Assembly (NCBI RefSeq): GCF_947492405.1
Contig: NZ_CANLMP010000003.1
Location: forward strand, 248,001 to 312,000
DNA length: 64,000 nt
Reading direction: 5' to 3'
From: an uncultured Aquimarina sp.
Lineage (GTDB): Bacteria; Bacteroidota; Bacteroidia; Flavobacteriales; Flavobacteriaceae
Part shown: positions 29,898-39,533 of the stretch, one piece after another
Numbering within the stretch: the stretch's first letter is position 1
Layout of the letters: every line of letters starts with the position of its first letter
Made by a program: the position numbers and the translations under genes
The notes under the pieces: generated by a model
What the model was told of the DNA's origin: nothing
Databases searched by the model: none
Seen by the model: only the letters and a program-made list of their open reading frames with translations

Positions 29898-30839
29898 TTA
29901 ATAAAGAAACATCCTCAAAATCGAAGCGGTTTCTTCAATCGCAGTTTTCCCTTGTGGAATAATGTCTCCAAACTGAAAAAAACCATGAATCATTCCGGAA
30001 TATCGAATATTGAATGCATCGGTGCCTGCCTCGCGTAACTTGAGGGCATATGTTTCACCTTCATCTCTAAGAGGGTCAAACTGGGCGGTCAAAATAAATG
30101 CAGGTGGCAATCTGGAAAGATCTTTGGACCAGAATGGGGATATATCCTCATGTTTTCTATCATCACTTTCAGTCAAGTAATAATCATAACCTGAGAGCAA
30201 TCCTTTAGAGGTCATAAAATAGCCCTCATCATAATCTTGAAATGACTTGCTGCTCCCTAATGCATCCAGCATAGGATAAATTAACACTTGCAATTTGATG
30301 TTAGGGCCCTTTTTATCCCGAGACCATCTACTCAGAACTGTTGCAATATTTCCTCCTGCACTATCTCCGCCAACTCCTATTCTTGTAGTGTCACCTCCTA
30401 ACGAAGATCCATTTTCTGCACTCCAGTTAAGCACTTCCCAGGCATCTTCTAATGGAGCGGGGAATTTAAATTCGGGAGCTCTTCTATAATCTACAGCGAG
30501 AATAATACAATTGGAAGCATTTGCTAAAGATCTTAATGGAATATCATGTGTTTCTAAATCTCCCAACGCAAAAATTCCTCCATGAAAATAAATCAATATA
30601 GGGACGGTCTCCTTTGTTGGGATGTAAGCTCTAACTTTTATGTTTCGACCGTTCGTCTGAATTAAAACATCCTCTATTTTATAGACCGACTCGCTCTCAC
30701 CAGCCCAAGACCTTATATACAAATATCCTTCACGCCTTTCATTTACACTAAGAGTCTCCTGAGGAGGTTGTGGATTTTTATTCAGTTCGGTTAAAAAACT
30801 TTCTATTTCCGGCGGTATTTGATCATTAAATTTTTTCAT
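29898..30839 (-). CDS. Alpha/beta hydrolase of the hormone-sensitive lipase (HSL) family, probable carboxylesterase
   Basis: 313 aa, cytoplasmic (no signal). HSL-family hallmarks are all present: oxyanion-hole HGG at 86-88 (IYFHGGIF), nucleophile in GDSAG at 158-162 (Ser160), acid Asp255 in FDPLRDEG and His285 in GMIHGFF. Conserved DYRRAPEFKFPAPLEDA precedes the nucleophile. Members hydrolyse short-chain esters; the natural substrate is unknown. It follows the broken DoxX gene in the operon. Confidence 0.9.
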   Translation of the reverse strand: MKKFNDQIPPEIESFLTELNKNPQPPQETLSVNERREGYLYIRSWAGESESVYKIEDVLIQTNGRNIKVRAYIPTKETVPILIYFHGGIFALGDLETHDIPLRSLANASNCIILAVDYRRAPEFKFPAPLEDAWEVLNWSAENGSSLGGDTTRIGVGGDSAGGNIATVLSRWSRDKKGPNIKLQVLIYPMLDALGSSKSFQDYDEGYFMTSKGLLSGYDYYLTESDDRKHEDISPFWSKDLSRLPPAFILTAQFDPLRDEGETYALKLREAGTDAFNIRYSGMIHGFFQFGDIIPQGKTAIEETASILRMFLY

Positions 30840-30865
30840 AACACTAAAAGGTTTTATTTAATTTT

Positions 30866-31236
30866 TCAGGATTTGAACATAGGAGCGTAGACCTCGCTTA
30901 TAGAAATTAGTAGAATAACATTGATAGTAGCAACGGATAATGTTTCCAAAATCTCCAGTGGTAACATGAAAAAGAATAAGATTTACACTAATTGGAGCCA
31001 GCAATACAATTGCTAGAGCTTTATATTTTTCCGAATACAAGTAAAATACCAACAACAATTTCTGTTATACCAACCATAGGGAATATATATCCTATGGAAA
31101 ATAGAGAATGCATTACCTAAAGAGATTTTCCTTCTAATTGAAATGTCCCGATTATATTTACGAATTTATTAATGCCAAATACGATAAGCACTGTCCTTAA
31201 TAAGATTCTCAAACCTATTAAGATGTAGTTTTTCAT
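30866..31236 (-). pseudogene. Decayed DoxX-family membrane protein
   Basis: Reading from ATG 31236, one frame gives MKNYILIGLRILLRTVLIVFGINKF, a TAG, then the DoxX-like GYIFPMVGITEIVVGILLVFG. A second frame continues YKALAIVLLAPISVNLILFH, and a third gives INVILLISISEVYAPMFKS and TGA. Joined, these make a four-helix DoxX-type protein, but one nonsense codon and two frameshifts break it. A 66-codon open frame here (30858-31058) is only the middle piece. DoxX proteins are small inner-membrane proteins linked to redox or sulphur stress. It sits in the operon between the SDR and the esterase. Confidence 0.75.
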
Positions 31237-31261
31237 GCTATATGAGTTTTAGTATCGCTAA

Positions 31262-32068
31262 TCAACTTACCGCTACAGATGCTCCGCCATCAATTCTAAA
31301 ATTTGTACCATTTATAAAGTCTGTTCTAGGGCTAGATAGAAAGGCTACCAAATCTGCAATATCCTCTTCTTTTCCCACTCTTCCAGTAGGATTATACAAT
31401 AGATGCTTCACCACATTTTTTTCTAGTTGCTCCCTATTATCAGTGTCGGCATCGAACATCTTTAAAGCATCATGAAAGAATGGTGTTGCTCCGTCAGATG
31501 CCGTCGTTCCGGGGCTTACAGAATTGATAGTAATACCAGTTTCAGCCAATTCCTTTGCCAGGCTCACCGTAAGGTTAGATATAGCTGCTTTGCTTGCACC
31601 GTAATCAGGCCAAAGAGGGAAGGGCTGATGAGCGGTTATACTAGACATTTGAATAATACGACCCCATCCTTGTTCCTTCATGGATGGAATAACCATTCTA
31701 ATCAACCTAATCATGGAAACTACATTTGTATTGTACATTTTGTTCCAATCGTCCGGCGTGGTTTCCATCCAATTTCTAGCATGAAACTCGCCTGCGTTAT
31801 TCACAAGGATATCAAGTTGTCCAAATTCCCTAATTGCCGTATCGTATACTTTTTGGGCTCCTTCGTCCGTCGATAGGTCGCCTAAGGCCATAAATGCACT
31901 TCCTCCGTTATCTATTATTTCGTCCATAATGTTTTTAGCTCTTTGTTCATTCCTTCCATGAACTATAACCTGTGCGCCCTCATCTGCCAGAATTTTCGCA
32001 ATGGCCTTTCCTATGCCACTACTACTGCCGGTTACCAGTACTTTCTTATTTTTTAAATGTAAATCCAT
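31262..32068 (-). CDS. Classical short-chain dehydrogenase/reductase
   Basis: 268 aa. NAD(P)-binding TGSSSGIG at 13-20 with VHGRNEQRA after beta-2 (Arg/Asn favour NADPH, inference), NNAG at 90-93, catalytic Ser142/143, Tyr156 and Lys160 (YGASK), and NSVSPG after the active site. C-terminal INGTNFRIDGGASVAVS is typical. Substrate unknown. It lies 24 bases after the outer-membrane efflux gene in the same direction, so it is probably part of that operon. Confidence 0.92.
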   Translation of the reverse strand: MDLHLKNKKVLVTGSSSGIGKAIAKILADEGAQVIVHGRNEQRAKNIMDEIIDNGGSAFMALGDLSTDEGAQKVYDTAIREFGQLDILVNNAGEFHARNWMETTPDDWNKMYNTNVVSMIRLIRMVIPSMKEQGWGRIIQMSSITAHQPFPLWPDYGASKAAISNLTVSLAKELAETGITINSVSPGTTASDGATPFFHDALKMFDADTDNREQLEKNVVKHLLYNPTGRVGKEEDIADLVAFLSSPRTDFINGTNFRIDGGASVAVS

Positions 32069-32092
32069 TTTTGTCGTTTTAAGTTTATTTTT

Positions 32093-33574
32093 TTAATTGC
32101 TTTTATTAGTTTTTGATATATCTTGAATTTTTAATTGTTGAAATTTATTGTCAACTTCTTCCTTATTAATTATTTGCCATCCGCCGCCTAATGCTTTATA
32201 TACTGCGATTAAATTGGTCGCGGATAGTGTTTGACTAACGGCCAATTCGTTTTGAGCCAACAAAAGGGTGCGTTCTGCGTTTAAGTAATCTAAGAAATCA
32301 TCGAGGCCAGCTTCAAAACGCTGTTTAGCGTAAGTTGCAGCTTCAGCACTGGCTTTGGCAGCTTCCTTTAACATGATCTGTCGTTCAAGTTCAAGAGCAT
32401 AATTGTTCATTGTCGTTTTTATTTCTTCTAGAGCTGATAATACTGTTTTTTCATATTGATTCACTAGGGCTAGTGTAAATGCATCCTGTTGATCGATATT
32501 TTTTTTGACGCGACCAAGGTTAAAAGCGGCCCAATTAATAGTAGGTGTCAGGTTCCAATTAAAAGAGGGTTTGCTGCCAAAATTATCAATGTCGATCGCA
32601 GAATACCCGATGCCTCCTCCAAATGCTATTTTAGGATAGAGATCGGCAACACTAATATTGTACCTAGCTATTTGCTGTGCCAAAACAGCTTCTGCCTTAA
32701 AAATGTCAGGACGCCTACGCAAAAAATTCGATGCATTACCTGCCAATATCGTCCCTGGTAATGATGGAATTGGCTGCTCAATTTCAAGTTCATTAGTAAG
32801 AGTTCCCGGAGTTTTCCCAACAAGGACACTTATTCTGTTAATTATCGCAGTTATTGAAGCATTTAATGGAGGGATAGTGGCCCTAGTCGATTCTAGTTGA
32901 GCCTTGGCCCTGGAAACATCCAAGCTGTTGCTGGTTCCCGCATTTGTCAATCGTGTAGTAAGTTCAAAAGTCTCTTGCTGACTGGCAAGATTTTCTTTAG
33001 CTATCTTCAGTTGGTTTTGAGTTCCCCGTAATTCAATGTAATTGCGAGCAACTTCTGCAAAAATAGATAGGTAAATGGATCGCATGTCCGCCAGAGAAGC
33101 TTGTTCCTTCGCTTTTGCTCCTCGAATACGATTAGTGACTCTTCCAAAAAGATCTAATTCCCAAAAGGCATCAAAACCGCCATTATATTGATTATATGTT
33201 GGATTAGTACCAGGAACAAATACATTTTCGCCTAGTCTTTGTCTAATAAAACTACCGTTTGCATCCACGGTAGGAAATCGATCAAACTTTGTGCTTTTTA
33301 GCCCTGCTCTCGAGGCATAGAAATTGGCTATAGCCGCATTGATATCTATGTTATTTGAACGTGCTTTCAAAATTAGGCTATCTAATATTGGATCTTTAAA
33401 TCCCTGCCACCATGCAATAACAGGTTCAGTATTTTTGAATAAGGAGTCTTCCTTTCCTGTTAGGTAGTCTTCATTAAGTTCCAATCCCAGTTCTGGAGTA
33501 TCAAAACTTCTTTTTTGAATTCCACATGAAGTCAAGAAAAGGAATACAAATGCTACAAGTTGTATATTCTTCAT
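32093..33574 (-). CDS. RND efflux outer-membrane lipoprotein (NodT/OprM family)
   Basis: 493 aa. Lipoprotein signal with lipobox LTSC (Cys17), then the two OEP repeats of TolC-like channels: PVIAWWQGFKDPILDSLILKA, DAFWELDLFGRVTNRIRGAK, RNYIELRGTQNQL, LTNAGTSNSLDV, and in the second half RRPDIFKAEAVLAQQ, KQRFEAGLDDFLDYLNAERTLL, LIAVYKALGGGW. It forms the trimeric exit duct of the pump encoded just upstream; only 4 bases separate the two. Confidence 0.93.
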   Translation of the reverse strand: MKNIQLVAFVFLFLTSCGIQKRSFDTPELGLELNEDYLTGKEDSLFKNTEPVIAWWQGFKDPILDSLILKARSNNIDINAAIANFYASRAGLKSTKFDRFPTVDANGSFIRQRLGENVFVPGTNPTYNQYNGGFDAFWELDLFGRVTNRIRGAKAKEQASLADMRSIYLSIFAEVARNYIELRGTQNQLKIAKENLASQQETFELTTRLTNAGTSNSLDVSRAKAQLESTRATIPPLNASITAIINRISVLVGKTPGTLTNELEIEQPIPSLPGTILAGNASNFLRRRPDIFKAEAVLAQQIARYNISVADLYPKIAFGGGIGYSAIDIDNFGSKPSFNWNLTPTINWAAFNLGRVKKNIDQQDAFTLALVNQYEKTVLSALEEIKTTMNNYALELERQIMLKEAAKASAEAATYAKQRFEAGLDDFLDYLNAERTLLLAQNELAVSQTLSATNLIAVYKALGGGWQIINKEEVDNKFQQLKIQDISKTNKSN

Positions 33575-33578
33575 CTGT

Positions 33579-36500
33579 CTATGTATTTTGTTTTGATAAT
33601 TTGACTTCTAATTCGCTGATAATTTTTGTTGAATCATTTTCCTTTTTACTGAATTTTATGAGTCCCAACTTTCTGGAAACTACATAGAAAATGGGAGTAA
33701 AAAGTAATCCAAAGCAGGTAACTCCCAACATACCTATGAATACAGCCAGCCCGAGGGAGTTTCTCATTTCTGAACCCGCTCCGGATGCAAGCAATAGGGG
33801 GACTACCCCAAGTATGAAAGCAAAAGAAGTCATCAGAATAGGACGTAATCTAAGTTTAGCCGCATCTCTTGCTGCGGCATATAGTTCTTTCCCTTCATCT
33901 TCCTGCTGTTTGGCAAATTCTACAATGAGAATAGCGTTCTTACTGGCAAGACCTATCAGTACGACCATACCTATTTGTGTTAAAATATCATTAGCAAACC
34001 CAAAAAGATCCAAACCGACAATGGCAGAGAACAACCCCATTGGAACAATAAGAATAATAGAAAAAGGCAGCAACCAACTTTCAAACTGAGCAGCCAATAG
34101 CAGAAAGATGAATAGTACCGCCAAGCCAAAAGCAATACCTGCTGTACCGGATGCTTTTTTCTGTTGTAATGCTAACTCGGTCCACTCAAAATCAAAACCT
34201 TCAGGAAGTACTTCTTGTGCTAATTCTTCCATAGCTTCCAAAGCTTCACCCGAACTGATTCCTGGAGCAGGAGCTCCATTTAATGCAGCAGCAGGGTATA
34301 AATTATAGCGTTGAACCCGAGCCGGTCCGGCTACGTCGGAGAATTTAACAACCGTTCCAAGGGGAATCATATCTCCAGAGGTGTTCCGTACGCGAATACG
34401 TTCTACATCATCTGGTGTTAATCGGTACGGGGCATCAGCTTGAGCGGTTACTCTAAAAGTCTTGCCTAAATAATTAAAATCATTGACATAAGCCGATCCG
34501 ATAAAAATCTCCAGGGCCCGAAATACTTCAGTTACGGGCACACCTAATTTTTCGGCTTTTTCCCTATCAATATCTAAATATAGCTGTGGAGTATTAGCAT
34601 TAAATACGGTAAATACATTACTAAGTTTTGGATGTTGATTGGCGGCCATCATTAGTTGGAAGGTAACATCAGCCAAAGCTTTTGAGCCTCTATTTTGCCT
34701 GTCCTGCACCATCAGTTTAAAACCTCCACCATTTCCAATCCCGCTTACGGGAGGAGGTGTTATGGTAAAAATATTCGCATTGGGATTATTACCGGTTTTC
34801 ATTCGAACCTCATTCAATAAGTTCTCATAATCAATCCCTTTTTCTTTACGTTCTTCAAAAGGTTTTAAGGTTGAAAAAATGGCTGCAGAATTGGACGCTA
34901 TGGTAAAGGTTGCTCCATCAAAACCTGAAAAGGCAATCGCTCTGTCTATACCTTCTATTTCCAATAATCTATTAGAGGTCTCTTTTACCACCTCTTCGGT
35001 TCTCGATAACGAAGCTCCTCCTGGTAATTGTATTACAGTAATATAATAACCTTGATCTAAATCAGGAATGAACCCAGTAGGAACTCTATTGAACTCAATA
35101 CCAGTAAACCCCATTAAACCTAGATACACCAATAATACCATCGCCGAACGGCGTAATAGACTTGCTACAGTGTCGCCATATTTTTCCGATAATTTATCCA
35201 TACCACGGTTAAATGACTTTGAAAAAGCAGAAAATGGATTTTTGTACCAGGGAGCTTCCTTTTTATGAACTGACGAGGTATGTGGTTTTAGCAATAGACG
35301 TGATAATGCTGGACTGAGTGTCAACGAAACAAATACTGAGATGACAGTCGCTACAGAGATTGTCAATCCAAACTGTTTGTAAAATTGTCCAGAGACACCA
35401 TCAAGAAACATCGTCGGAAGGAATACCGCTACCAACACCAATCCGATAGCCACAAGGGCTCCTCCAACTTCTTCCATGGTCTTTCTAGCTGCTTCACGAG
35501 GTGTAAGCCCTTCTGCTAAACGCCTTTCCATATTTTCTACTACCACGATGGCATCATCTACGACAATACCAATGGCAAGTACCAAACCAAATAAAGATAG
35601 ATTGTTTAGAGAGAAACCGAATGCTTGCATCACCCCAAAAGTTCCGATCAGCGATACCGGGATGGCAATAATAGGAATTATCGCTGCCCTCCAGGACTGA
35701 AGGAATATTAAGATGACAAAAATCACTAAAATCACTGCTTCAAAAATAGTGTGTCCTACTTCGCTTAAAGACTCTTCTACGAATTCAGTGGGATTGTACG
35801 CTATTCTGTACTCCAATCCCTGAGGAAAATCTTTGGAGACTTCTTTCATTAATTCAACAATATTTTCTGCCGTTTCTAATGCATTTGAACCTGGGCGCTG
35901 GGAAATAGGCATGGCAACGGCTTTATCACCATCAAGTAGACCTCTAGTGACATAGTTTTCCGCACCTATTTCTACCCTTCCAATATCCTTTAAACGGACT
36001 ATACTACCATCCGTACCTCTTTTAATGATGATATCTTCGAATTCTTCTACCGTCTGAAGTCTCCCTTGTGTCTGAATGCTTAATTCAAAGGCATTCTGAT
36101 TAGAGGTTGGGGATTGGTTCAGTATTCCACTGGCAATTTGTTCATTTTGTCCTCGCAAACGATCTAAAATCTCCCCAGCGGTTATATCTAGCGAAGCAAT
36201 TCGATCTGGATTTAACCAAATACGCATGGAATAAGCACTAGCACCAAAAAGCCTTATGTCCCCAACACCCTGCAAGCGGGCTATACGATCCCGTAGTTGG
36301 AGTACTGCATAATTAGCAATATAGGTTTGATCAAAGGTTTCGTCAGGAGAGAATAGGTTAATGACCATTAGAAGGTCGGGAGAAACTTTTTTAGTTGTAA
36401 TACCTAATTGTCTTACCTGAGCTGGTAAACGTGCCTCTGCTTGTGCTACTCTGTTCTGTACCAAAACTTGAGCCTTATCAATATCTGTACCTAAATCAAA

Positions 36501-36785
36501 AGTAACGTTAAGGGTCATTACCCCGTCACTCGTCGACTGCGAGGTCATATAAAGCATTCCCTCCACACCATTAATTTCCTGTTCAATAGGTGCAGCAACC
36601 GTATTGGCAACAACTTCTGCATTAGCACCCGGATATATTGCATTAATACTGATCGTTGGAGGAGCAACTTCTGGATATTGGGCAGATGGAAGGTTAAAAT
36701 AGGCCAACCCTCCTATTAATACAATAAATATGGATAAGACCCCTGCTAAAATCGGGCGGTCGATAAATATATAGCTGAACTTCAT
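33579..36785 (-). CDS. RND multidrug efflux permease, HAE1 (AcrB/MexB) family
   Basis: 1068 aa, normal AcrB length. Twelve membrane spans with two large periplasmic loops. Seen motifs: N-terminal FIDRPILAGVLSIFIVLIGG, FNLPSAQYPEVAPPTISINAIYPGA, TM4 GIVVDDAIVVVENMERRL with the paired Asp for proton transfer, NNLSLFGLVLAIG, GEALEAMEELAQEVLP, and GMVVLIGLASKNAILIVEF with the TM10 Lys. Proton-driven inner-membrane pump for drugs, bile salts or solvents; substrates cannot be read from sequence. Second gene of the adaptor-pump-channel operon. Confidence 0.95.
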   Translation of the reverse strand: MKFSYIFIDRPILAGVLSIFIVLIGGLAYFNLPSAQYPEVAPPTISINAIYPGANAEVVANTVAAPIEQEINGVEGMLYMTSQSTSDGVMTLNVTFDLGTDIDKAQVLVQNRVAQAEARLPAQVRQLGITTKKVSPDLLMVINLFSPDETFDQTYIANYAVLQLRDRIARLQGVGDIRLFGASAYSMRIWLNPDRIASLDITAGEILDRLRGQNEQIASGILNQSPTSNQNAFELSIQTQGRLQTVEEFEDIIIKRGTDGSIVRLKDIGRVEIGAENYVTRGLLDGDKAVAMPISQRPGSNALETAENIVELMKEVSKDFPQGLEYRIAYNPTEFVEESLSEVGHTIFEAVILVIFVILIFLQSWRAAIIPIIAIPVSLIGTFGVMQAFGFSLNNLSLFGLVLAIGIVVDDAIVVVENMERRLAEGLTPREAARKTMEEVGGALVAIGLVLVAVFLPTMFLDGVSGQFYKQFGLTISVATVISVFVSLTLSPALSRLLLKPHTSSVHKKEAPWYKNPFSAFSKSFNRGMDKLSEKYGDTVASLLRRSAMVLLVYLGLMGFTGIEFNRVPTGFIPDLDQGYYITVIQLPGGASLSRTEEVVKETSNRLLEIEGIDRAIAFSGFDGATFTIASNSAAIFSTLKPFEERKEKGIDYENLLNEVRMKTGNNPNANIFTITPPPVSGIGNGGGFKLMVQDRQNRGSKALADVTFQLMMAANQHPKLSNVFTVFNANTPQLYLDIDREKAEKLGVPVTEVFRALEIFIGSAYVNDFNYLGKTFRVTAQADAPYRLTPDDVERIRVRNTSGDMIPLGTVVKFSDVAGPARVQRYNLYPAAALNGAPAPGISSGEALEAMEELAQEVLPEGFDFEWTELALQQKKASGTAGIAFGLAVLFIFLLLAAQFESWLLPFSIILIVPMGLFSAIVGLDLFGFANDILTQIGMVVLIGLASKNAILIVEFAKQQEDEGKELYAAARDAAKLRLRPILMTSFAFILGVVPLLLASGAGSEMRNSLGLAVFIGMLGVTCFGLLFTPIFYVVSRKLGLIKFSKKENDSTKIISELEVKLSKQNT

Positions 36786-36794
36786 CTTCTTCTT

Positions 36795-37967
36795 TTAATT
36801 TTTGGTTACGTTCGTTTCCTGATTTATTAGTGGCTCGCTTTCTGAGAAAGCTACCTTCATGCCAGGAAATAGTTTTTGTATATCTGAAACCACTATTTTG
36901 TCTTCTGGAGATAATCCGTCCTTTATTATGCGATAATTACTCTGATATAGATTGCCTAGTTCTATGGGAGTAGTTTTGACTATGGAATCTGTTCCAACTG
37001 TATAAAGAAACTTTACAGTTTGATTGGTTCCTATTAAAGCGTCAGGTACCATAAGAACTTCATATTCCGAACGTCCTTGCAAGCGGGCGCGTCCAAACAT
37101 CCCAGGTTCTAAGAGGTGATCTTTGTTCTCAAAAATTGCTCTTGCTTCTATAGCTCCAGTACTCCGACTTATTTCATTGTTTACAAAATCCATAACTCCT
37201 TTATGATCGAATTCAGTTTCATCTGCCAATCGAACTTCTACGGGATTAGCATTATCCCGTGAGGACCCCCTTTTACCAGTCCTGGCCAGACGAGAATACT
37301 TTAGAAAATCTGACTCACTTCCTGTGAAATAAAAATGGATGGGGTCTGTAGCCACAATAGTAGTTAGTAATGTGGAAGAGATGGTTCCTCCATTAATAAG
37401 ATTCCCCTCGTTTATCAAATCTCTCCCAATACGACCAGAAATTGGAGCAGTTACTCTGGAAAATTCCAAATTGAGTTTAGCATTATCAATAGCAGCTTGT
37501 GCTACTTGAAGCTGAGCCAAGTTACCCGCAACGGCTTGTTCGCGACTATCATATTCTTCTAATGAGACAGCTCCGGATTCCCTGAGAGATTTGACCCTGT
37601 TAAAGTTATCTGTAGCTTGTTTATAATTCGCCTGAGCCCTTGCATAGGAAGCCCTGGCTTCTTGGAGTGCAATTCGATAAGGGCGTTGATCTATAATGAA
37701 AAGTACATCCCCTTTTTTTACCATTTGGCCATCCCTAAAGTTGACTTTATTTATATATCCACTCACCCTCGCACGCACTTCCACACGATTAGTGGCTTCA
37801 AAGCGACCTGTGAATTCATCCCATTCGGTAATAGTTTTTTTAATGGCAGGAGATACTTTTACCGTCAATAATGAATTAACTTGTTGCTGTTTATTTCCGC
37901 ATCCAATCATAAATAAGGTTAACAATCCTAAAAGGAATTGTATGACGACTTGTTTTTTTGATTTCAT
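36795..37967 (-). CDS. RND efflux periplasmic adaptor (membrane fusion protein), lipoprotein
   Basis: 390 aa from the ATG at 37967. An upstream in-frame ATG (37997) would add ten polar residues before the signal, so the inner start is preferred: MKSKKQVVIQFLLGLLTLFMIGCGNK has a clean lipobox (MIGC). Standard AcrA-type order: lipoyl half (RARVSGYINKVNFRDGQMVKKGDVLFIIDQRPY), alpha-hairpin (LQEARASYARAQANYKQATDNFNRVKSL), second lipoyl half (APISGRIGRDLINEGNLI), beta-barrel and membrane-proximal domains. First gene of the efflux operon; it links pump and outer-membrane channel. Confidence 0.93.
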   Translation of the reverse strand: MKSKKQVVIQFLLGLLTLFMIGCGNKQQQVNSLLTVKVSPAIKKTITEWDEFTGRFEATNRVEVRARVSGYINKVNFRDGQMVKKGDVLFIIDQRPYRIALQEARASYARAQANYKQATDNFNRVKSLRESGAVSLEEYDSREQAVAGNLAQLQVAQAAIDNAKLNLEFSRVTAPISGRIGRDLINEGNLINGGTISSTLLTTIVATDPIHFYFTGSESDFLKYSRLARTGKRGSSRDNANPVEVRLADETEFDHKGVMDFVNNEISRSTGAIEARAIFENKDHLLEPGMFGRARLQGRSEYEVLMVPDALIGTNQTVKFLYTVGTDSIVKTTPIELGNLYQSNYRIIKDGLSPEDKIVVSDIQKLFPGMKVAFSESEPLINQETNVTKN

Positions 37968-38036
37968 CTTGTATGGTGTTATAATATTATTTGTCATGTG
38001 ATTAGTCTTTGTAATTATTTCTAATTGAATATGTTA

Positions 38037-38108
38037 CAAACATACCTAGCCATAGCAATGTAGCGTTAACCGAAATACCAGATTGTGCGACCAAAATCAA
38101 ATATGGTC
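38037..38108 (-). promoter_or_regulatory. Promoter region of the efflux operon with upstream dyad
   Basis: Minus-strand -7 box TATGTTTG at 38037-38044, about 70 bases before the adaptor start. Upstream is the dyad GACCA-N10-TGGTC (38089-38108). The core ACCAAAATCAA resembles ACCAAAAATCAA within the dyad before the NmrA-like gene. No strong -33 TTG is found, consistent with activator control. The binding protein is unknown. Confidence 0.4.
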
Positions 38109-38250
38109 TTTAGTGCTAGTATAAAGCATTATGTCAAGTATGGAATTTCTACATTATGGGGATATGAAATTAGTAAGAATCAATAGCCCCGACGTTGCAT
38201 TTTTTACAGCTATTATGTCACTTTATGTAAGACCAGAAAAAGAGTGTGGA

Positions 38251-38856
38251 TTATATAGTTCGCCCTTTGGGTGAAAGTTTTAATACATCTTTCACCAATC
38301 TTATGGAATATGGTTGATCACTAAAGACTGGTAGAAAACCTAAATGGGTAATCAAATTTTCTAATATTTGTTTAACTTCTGGATTTCGACAAGTAAAAGG
38401 GATGGTTAATTTTCTTTCTTCAATAACACGGAAAGATTTGCTTTCAAACAATTCATAGGGGCAAGAATAAAATGCTTTAGCTATATAAGAATTGGGAAAC
38501 AAAGATTGAATGTATTCATTACTCTGATTAATGGTATACCCTTCTTGTTTCAATAAGTCCTCGCCTTTAGAACATGGTACGGTAGGATCTATAAGTACTT
38601 TTCCATGAGCATAGTTCTTTATTTGTTTTGCAAGGTCTGGAATTTCTAGGAAAGGAACAGCCAATAAATGTACATCAGCATAATTAATAGTTTCTTCCAA
38701 TGTACCATATAGTTGGGTTCTTGTTTTATCAACATTTATAAATGATTGCGAACTATCATGATCTTGACATGTGAACATAACCTTATGCATGCACCTTGTA
38801 AATAATCTTCCCAGAGTATCTCCAATATCTCCTGAACCTATGATTCCGATTTTCAT
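38251..38856 (-). CDS. NADPH:F420-type oxidoreductase-like Rossmann protein
   Basis: 201 aa. N-terminal Rossmann motif MKIGIIGSGDIGDTLGRLF (G-x-G-x-x-G), then DVHLLAVPFLEIPDLAKQI, as in the F420-dependent NADP oxidoreductase / ProC N-terminal superfamily. Flavobacteria do not normally make F420, so the family name should not be read as the reaction; an NAD(P)-linked reductase is the safe call. It stands alone, upstream of the efflux operon in position but separated from it by about 280 bases. Confidence 0.7.
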   Translation of the reverse strand: MKIGIIGSGDIGDTLGRLFTRCMHKVMFTCQDHDSSQSFINVDKTRTQLYGTLEETINYADVHLLAVPFLEIPDLAKQIKNYAHGKVLIDPTVPCSKGEDLLKQEGYTINQSNEYIQSLFPNSYIAKAFYSCPYELFESKSFRVIEERKLTIPFTCRNPEVKQILENLITHLGFLPVFSDQPYSIRLVKDVLKLSPKGRTI

Positions 38857-38896
38857 ATTTCATTTGTTTTACATTTTACTTTTGAACATCCCCGAT

Positions 38897-39301
38897 TCAT
38901 CCAAAACCTATATTTTCATTAATGGGAAATTTTTTTATGAACATTTCCAACATCTCTTCTTCTTCAACCATTAAAATATAAGCGTTGGAGGTGGCCTGAA
39001 GATGAATCATATCTTCTGGTTCTGAAAGTGTATTTCGTTGGAACCATTTTCCAATTTGATGTACTCCCAATGTTATTATCTTCCCTTTTTTCATTAGTTT
39101 CATTTCCCAAGAGCCATATAACAATATCCAATATGTTGACTTCATGGCTCCCGAGGTAGGTATTTCTTCTTTGGCCGTAAAAGCATATTCCGTAGTATTG
39201 GCGTCTACCCATTTCAGCTGTTCCATAGTAAATTCCTTAAAAAATGGAATTTGGGCCAATAAGGTCAGGTTTTTGGTAGATGGTGTCATATATGTGCTCA
39301 T
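38897..39301 (-). CDS. Small cyclic-nucleotide-binding-domain-like protein (degenerate)
   Basis: 134 aa. Residues about 12-115 resemble the cNMP-binding beta-roll of Crp/Fnr proteins: LLAQIPFFKEFTMEQLKWVDANTTEYAFTAKEEI ... WILLYGSWEMKLMKKGKIITLGVHQIGKWF ... LQATSNAYILMVEEEEMLEMF. The phosphate-binding cassette (GExx...RxAxx) is not present, and there is no DNA-binding domain, so nucleotide binding is doubtful. It might be a partner or remnant. It may form a transcription unit with the Rossmann protein 40 bases downstream. Confidence 0.6.
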   Translation of the reverse strand: MSTYMTPSTKNLTLLAQIPFFKEFTMEQLKWVDANTTEYAFTAKEEIPTSGAMKSTYWILLYGSWEMKLMKKGKIITLGVHQIGKWFQRNTLSEPEDMIHLQATSNAYILMVEEEEMLEMFIKKFPINENIGFG

Positions 39302-39401
39302 TTATGATATAATATTGTTTTGAGAACCCTGAAATTAAGTTGAATTAGAAGATCATACGTATCACTTTTTACAGCTATGATAGCACTTAGAAGAAAAGTA
39401 A

Positions 39402-39430
39402 CAAACCTAGAGTAGAGATGTTAGGCGCAA
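39402..39430 (-). promoter_or_regulatory. Bacteroidota-type promoter (-33 TTG, N18, -7 TAGGTTTG)
   Basis: Minus strand: TTG at 39428-39430, 18 bases, TAGGTTTG at 39402-39409. It would start a leader of roughly 100 bases before the cNMP-like gene at 39301. Confidence 0.45.
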
Positions 39431-39533
39431 TATCAGTGCAAATTGCAAAGGACACAAACAGATGATGTTTTTTTAAATTCCAATTCGAAAATACTTCACA
39501 TTTATATTCAGCGTAGGGGAAGTAAGTTTATAT

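Noticed and set aside
30858..31058. Independent 66-aa gene
   Set aside because: It is the middle-frame fragment of the broken DoxX gene.
37968..37997. Start of the efflux adaptor at 37997
   Set aside because: Adds ten polar residues in front of an otherwise complete lipoprotein signal; the ATG at 37967 is preferred.
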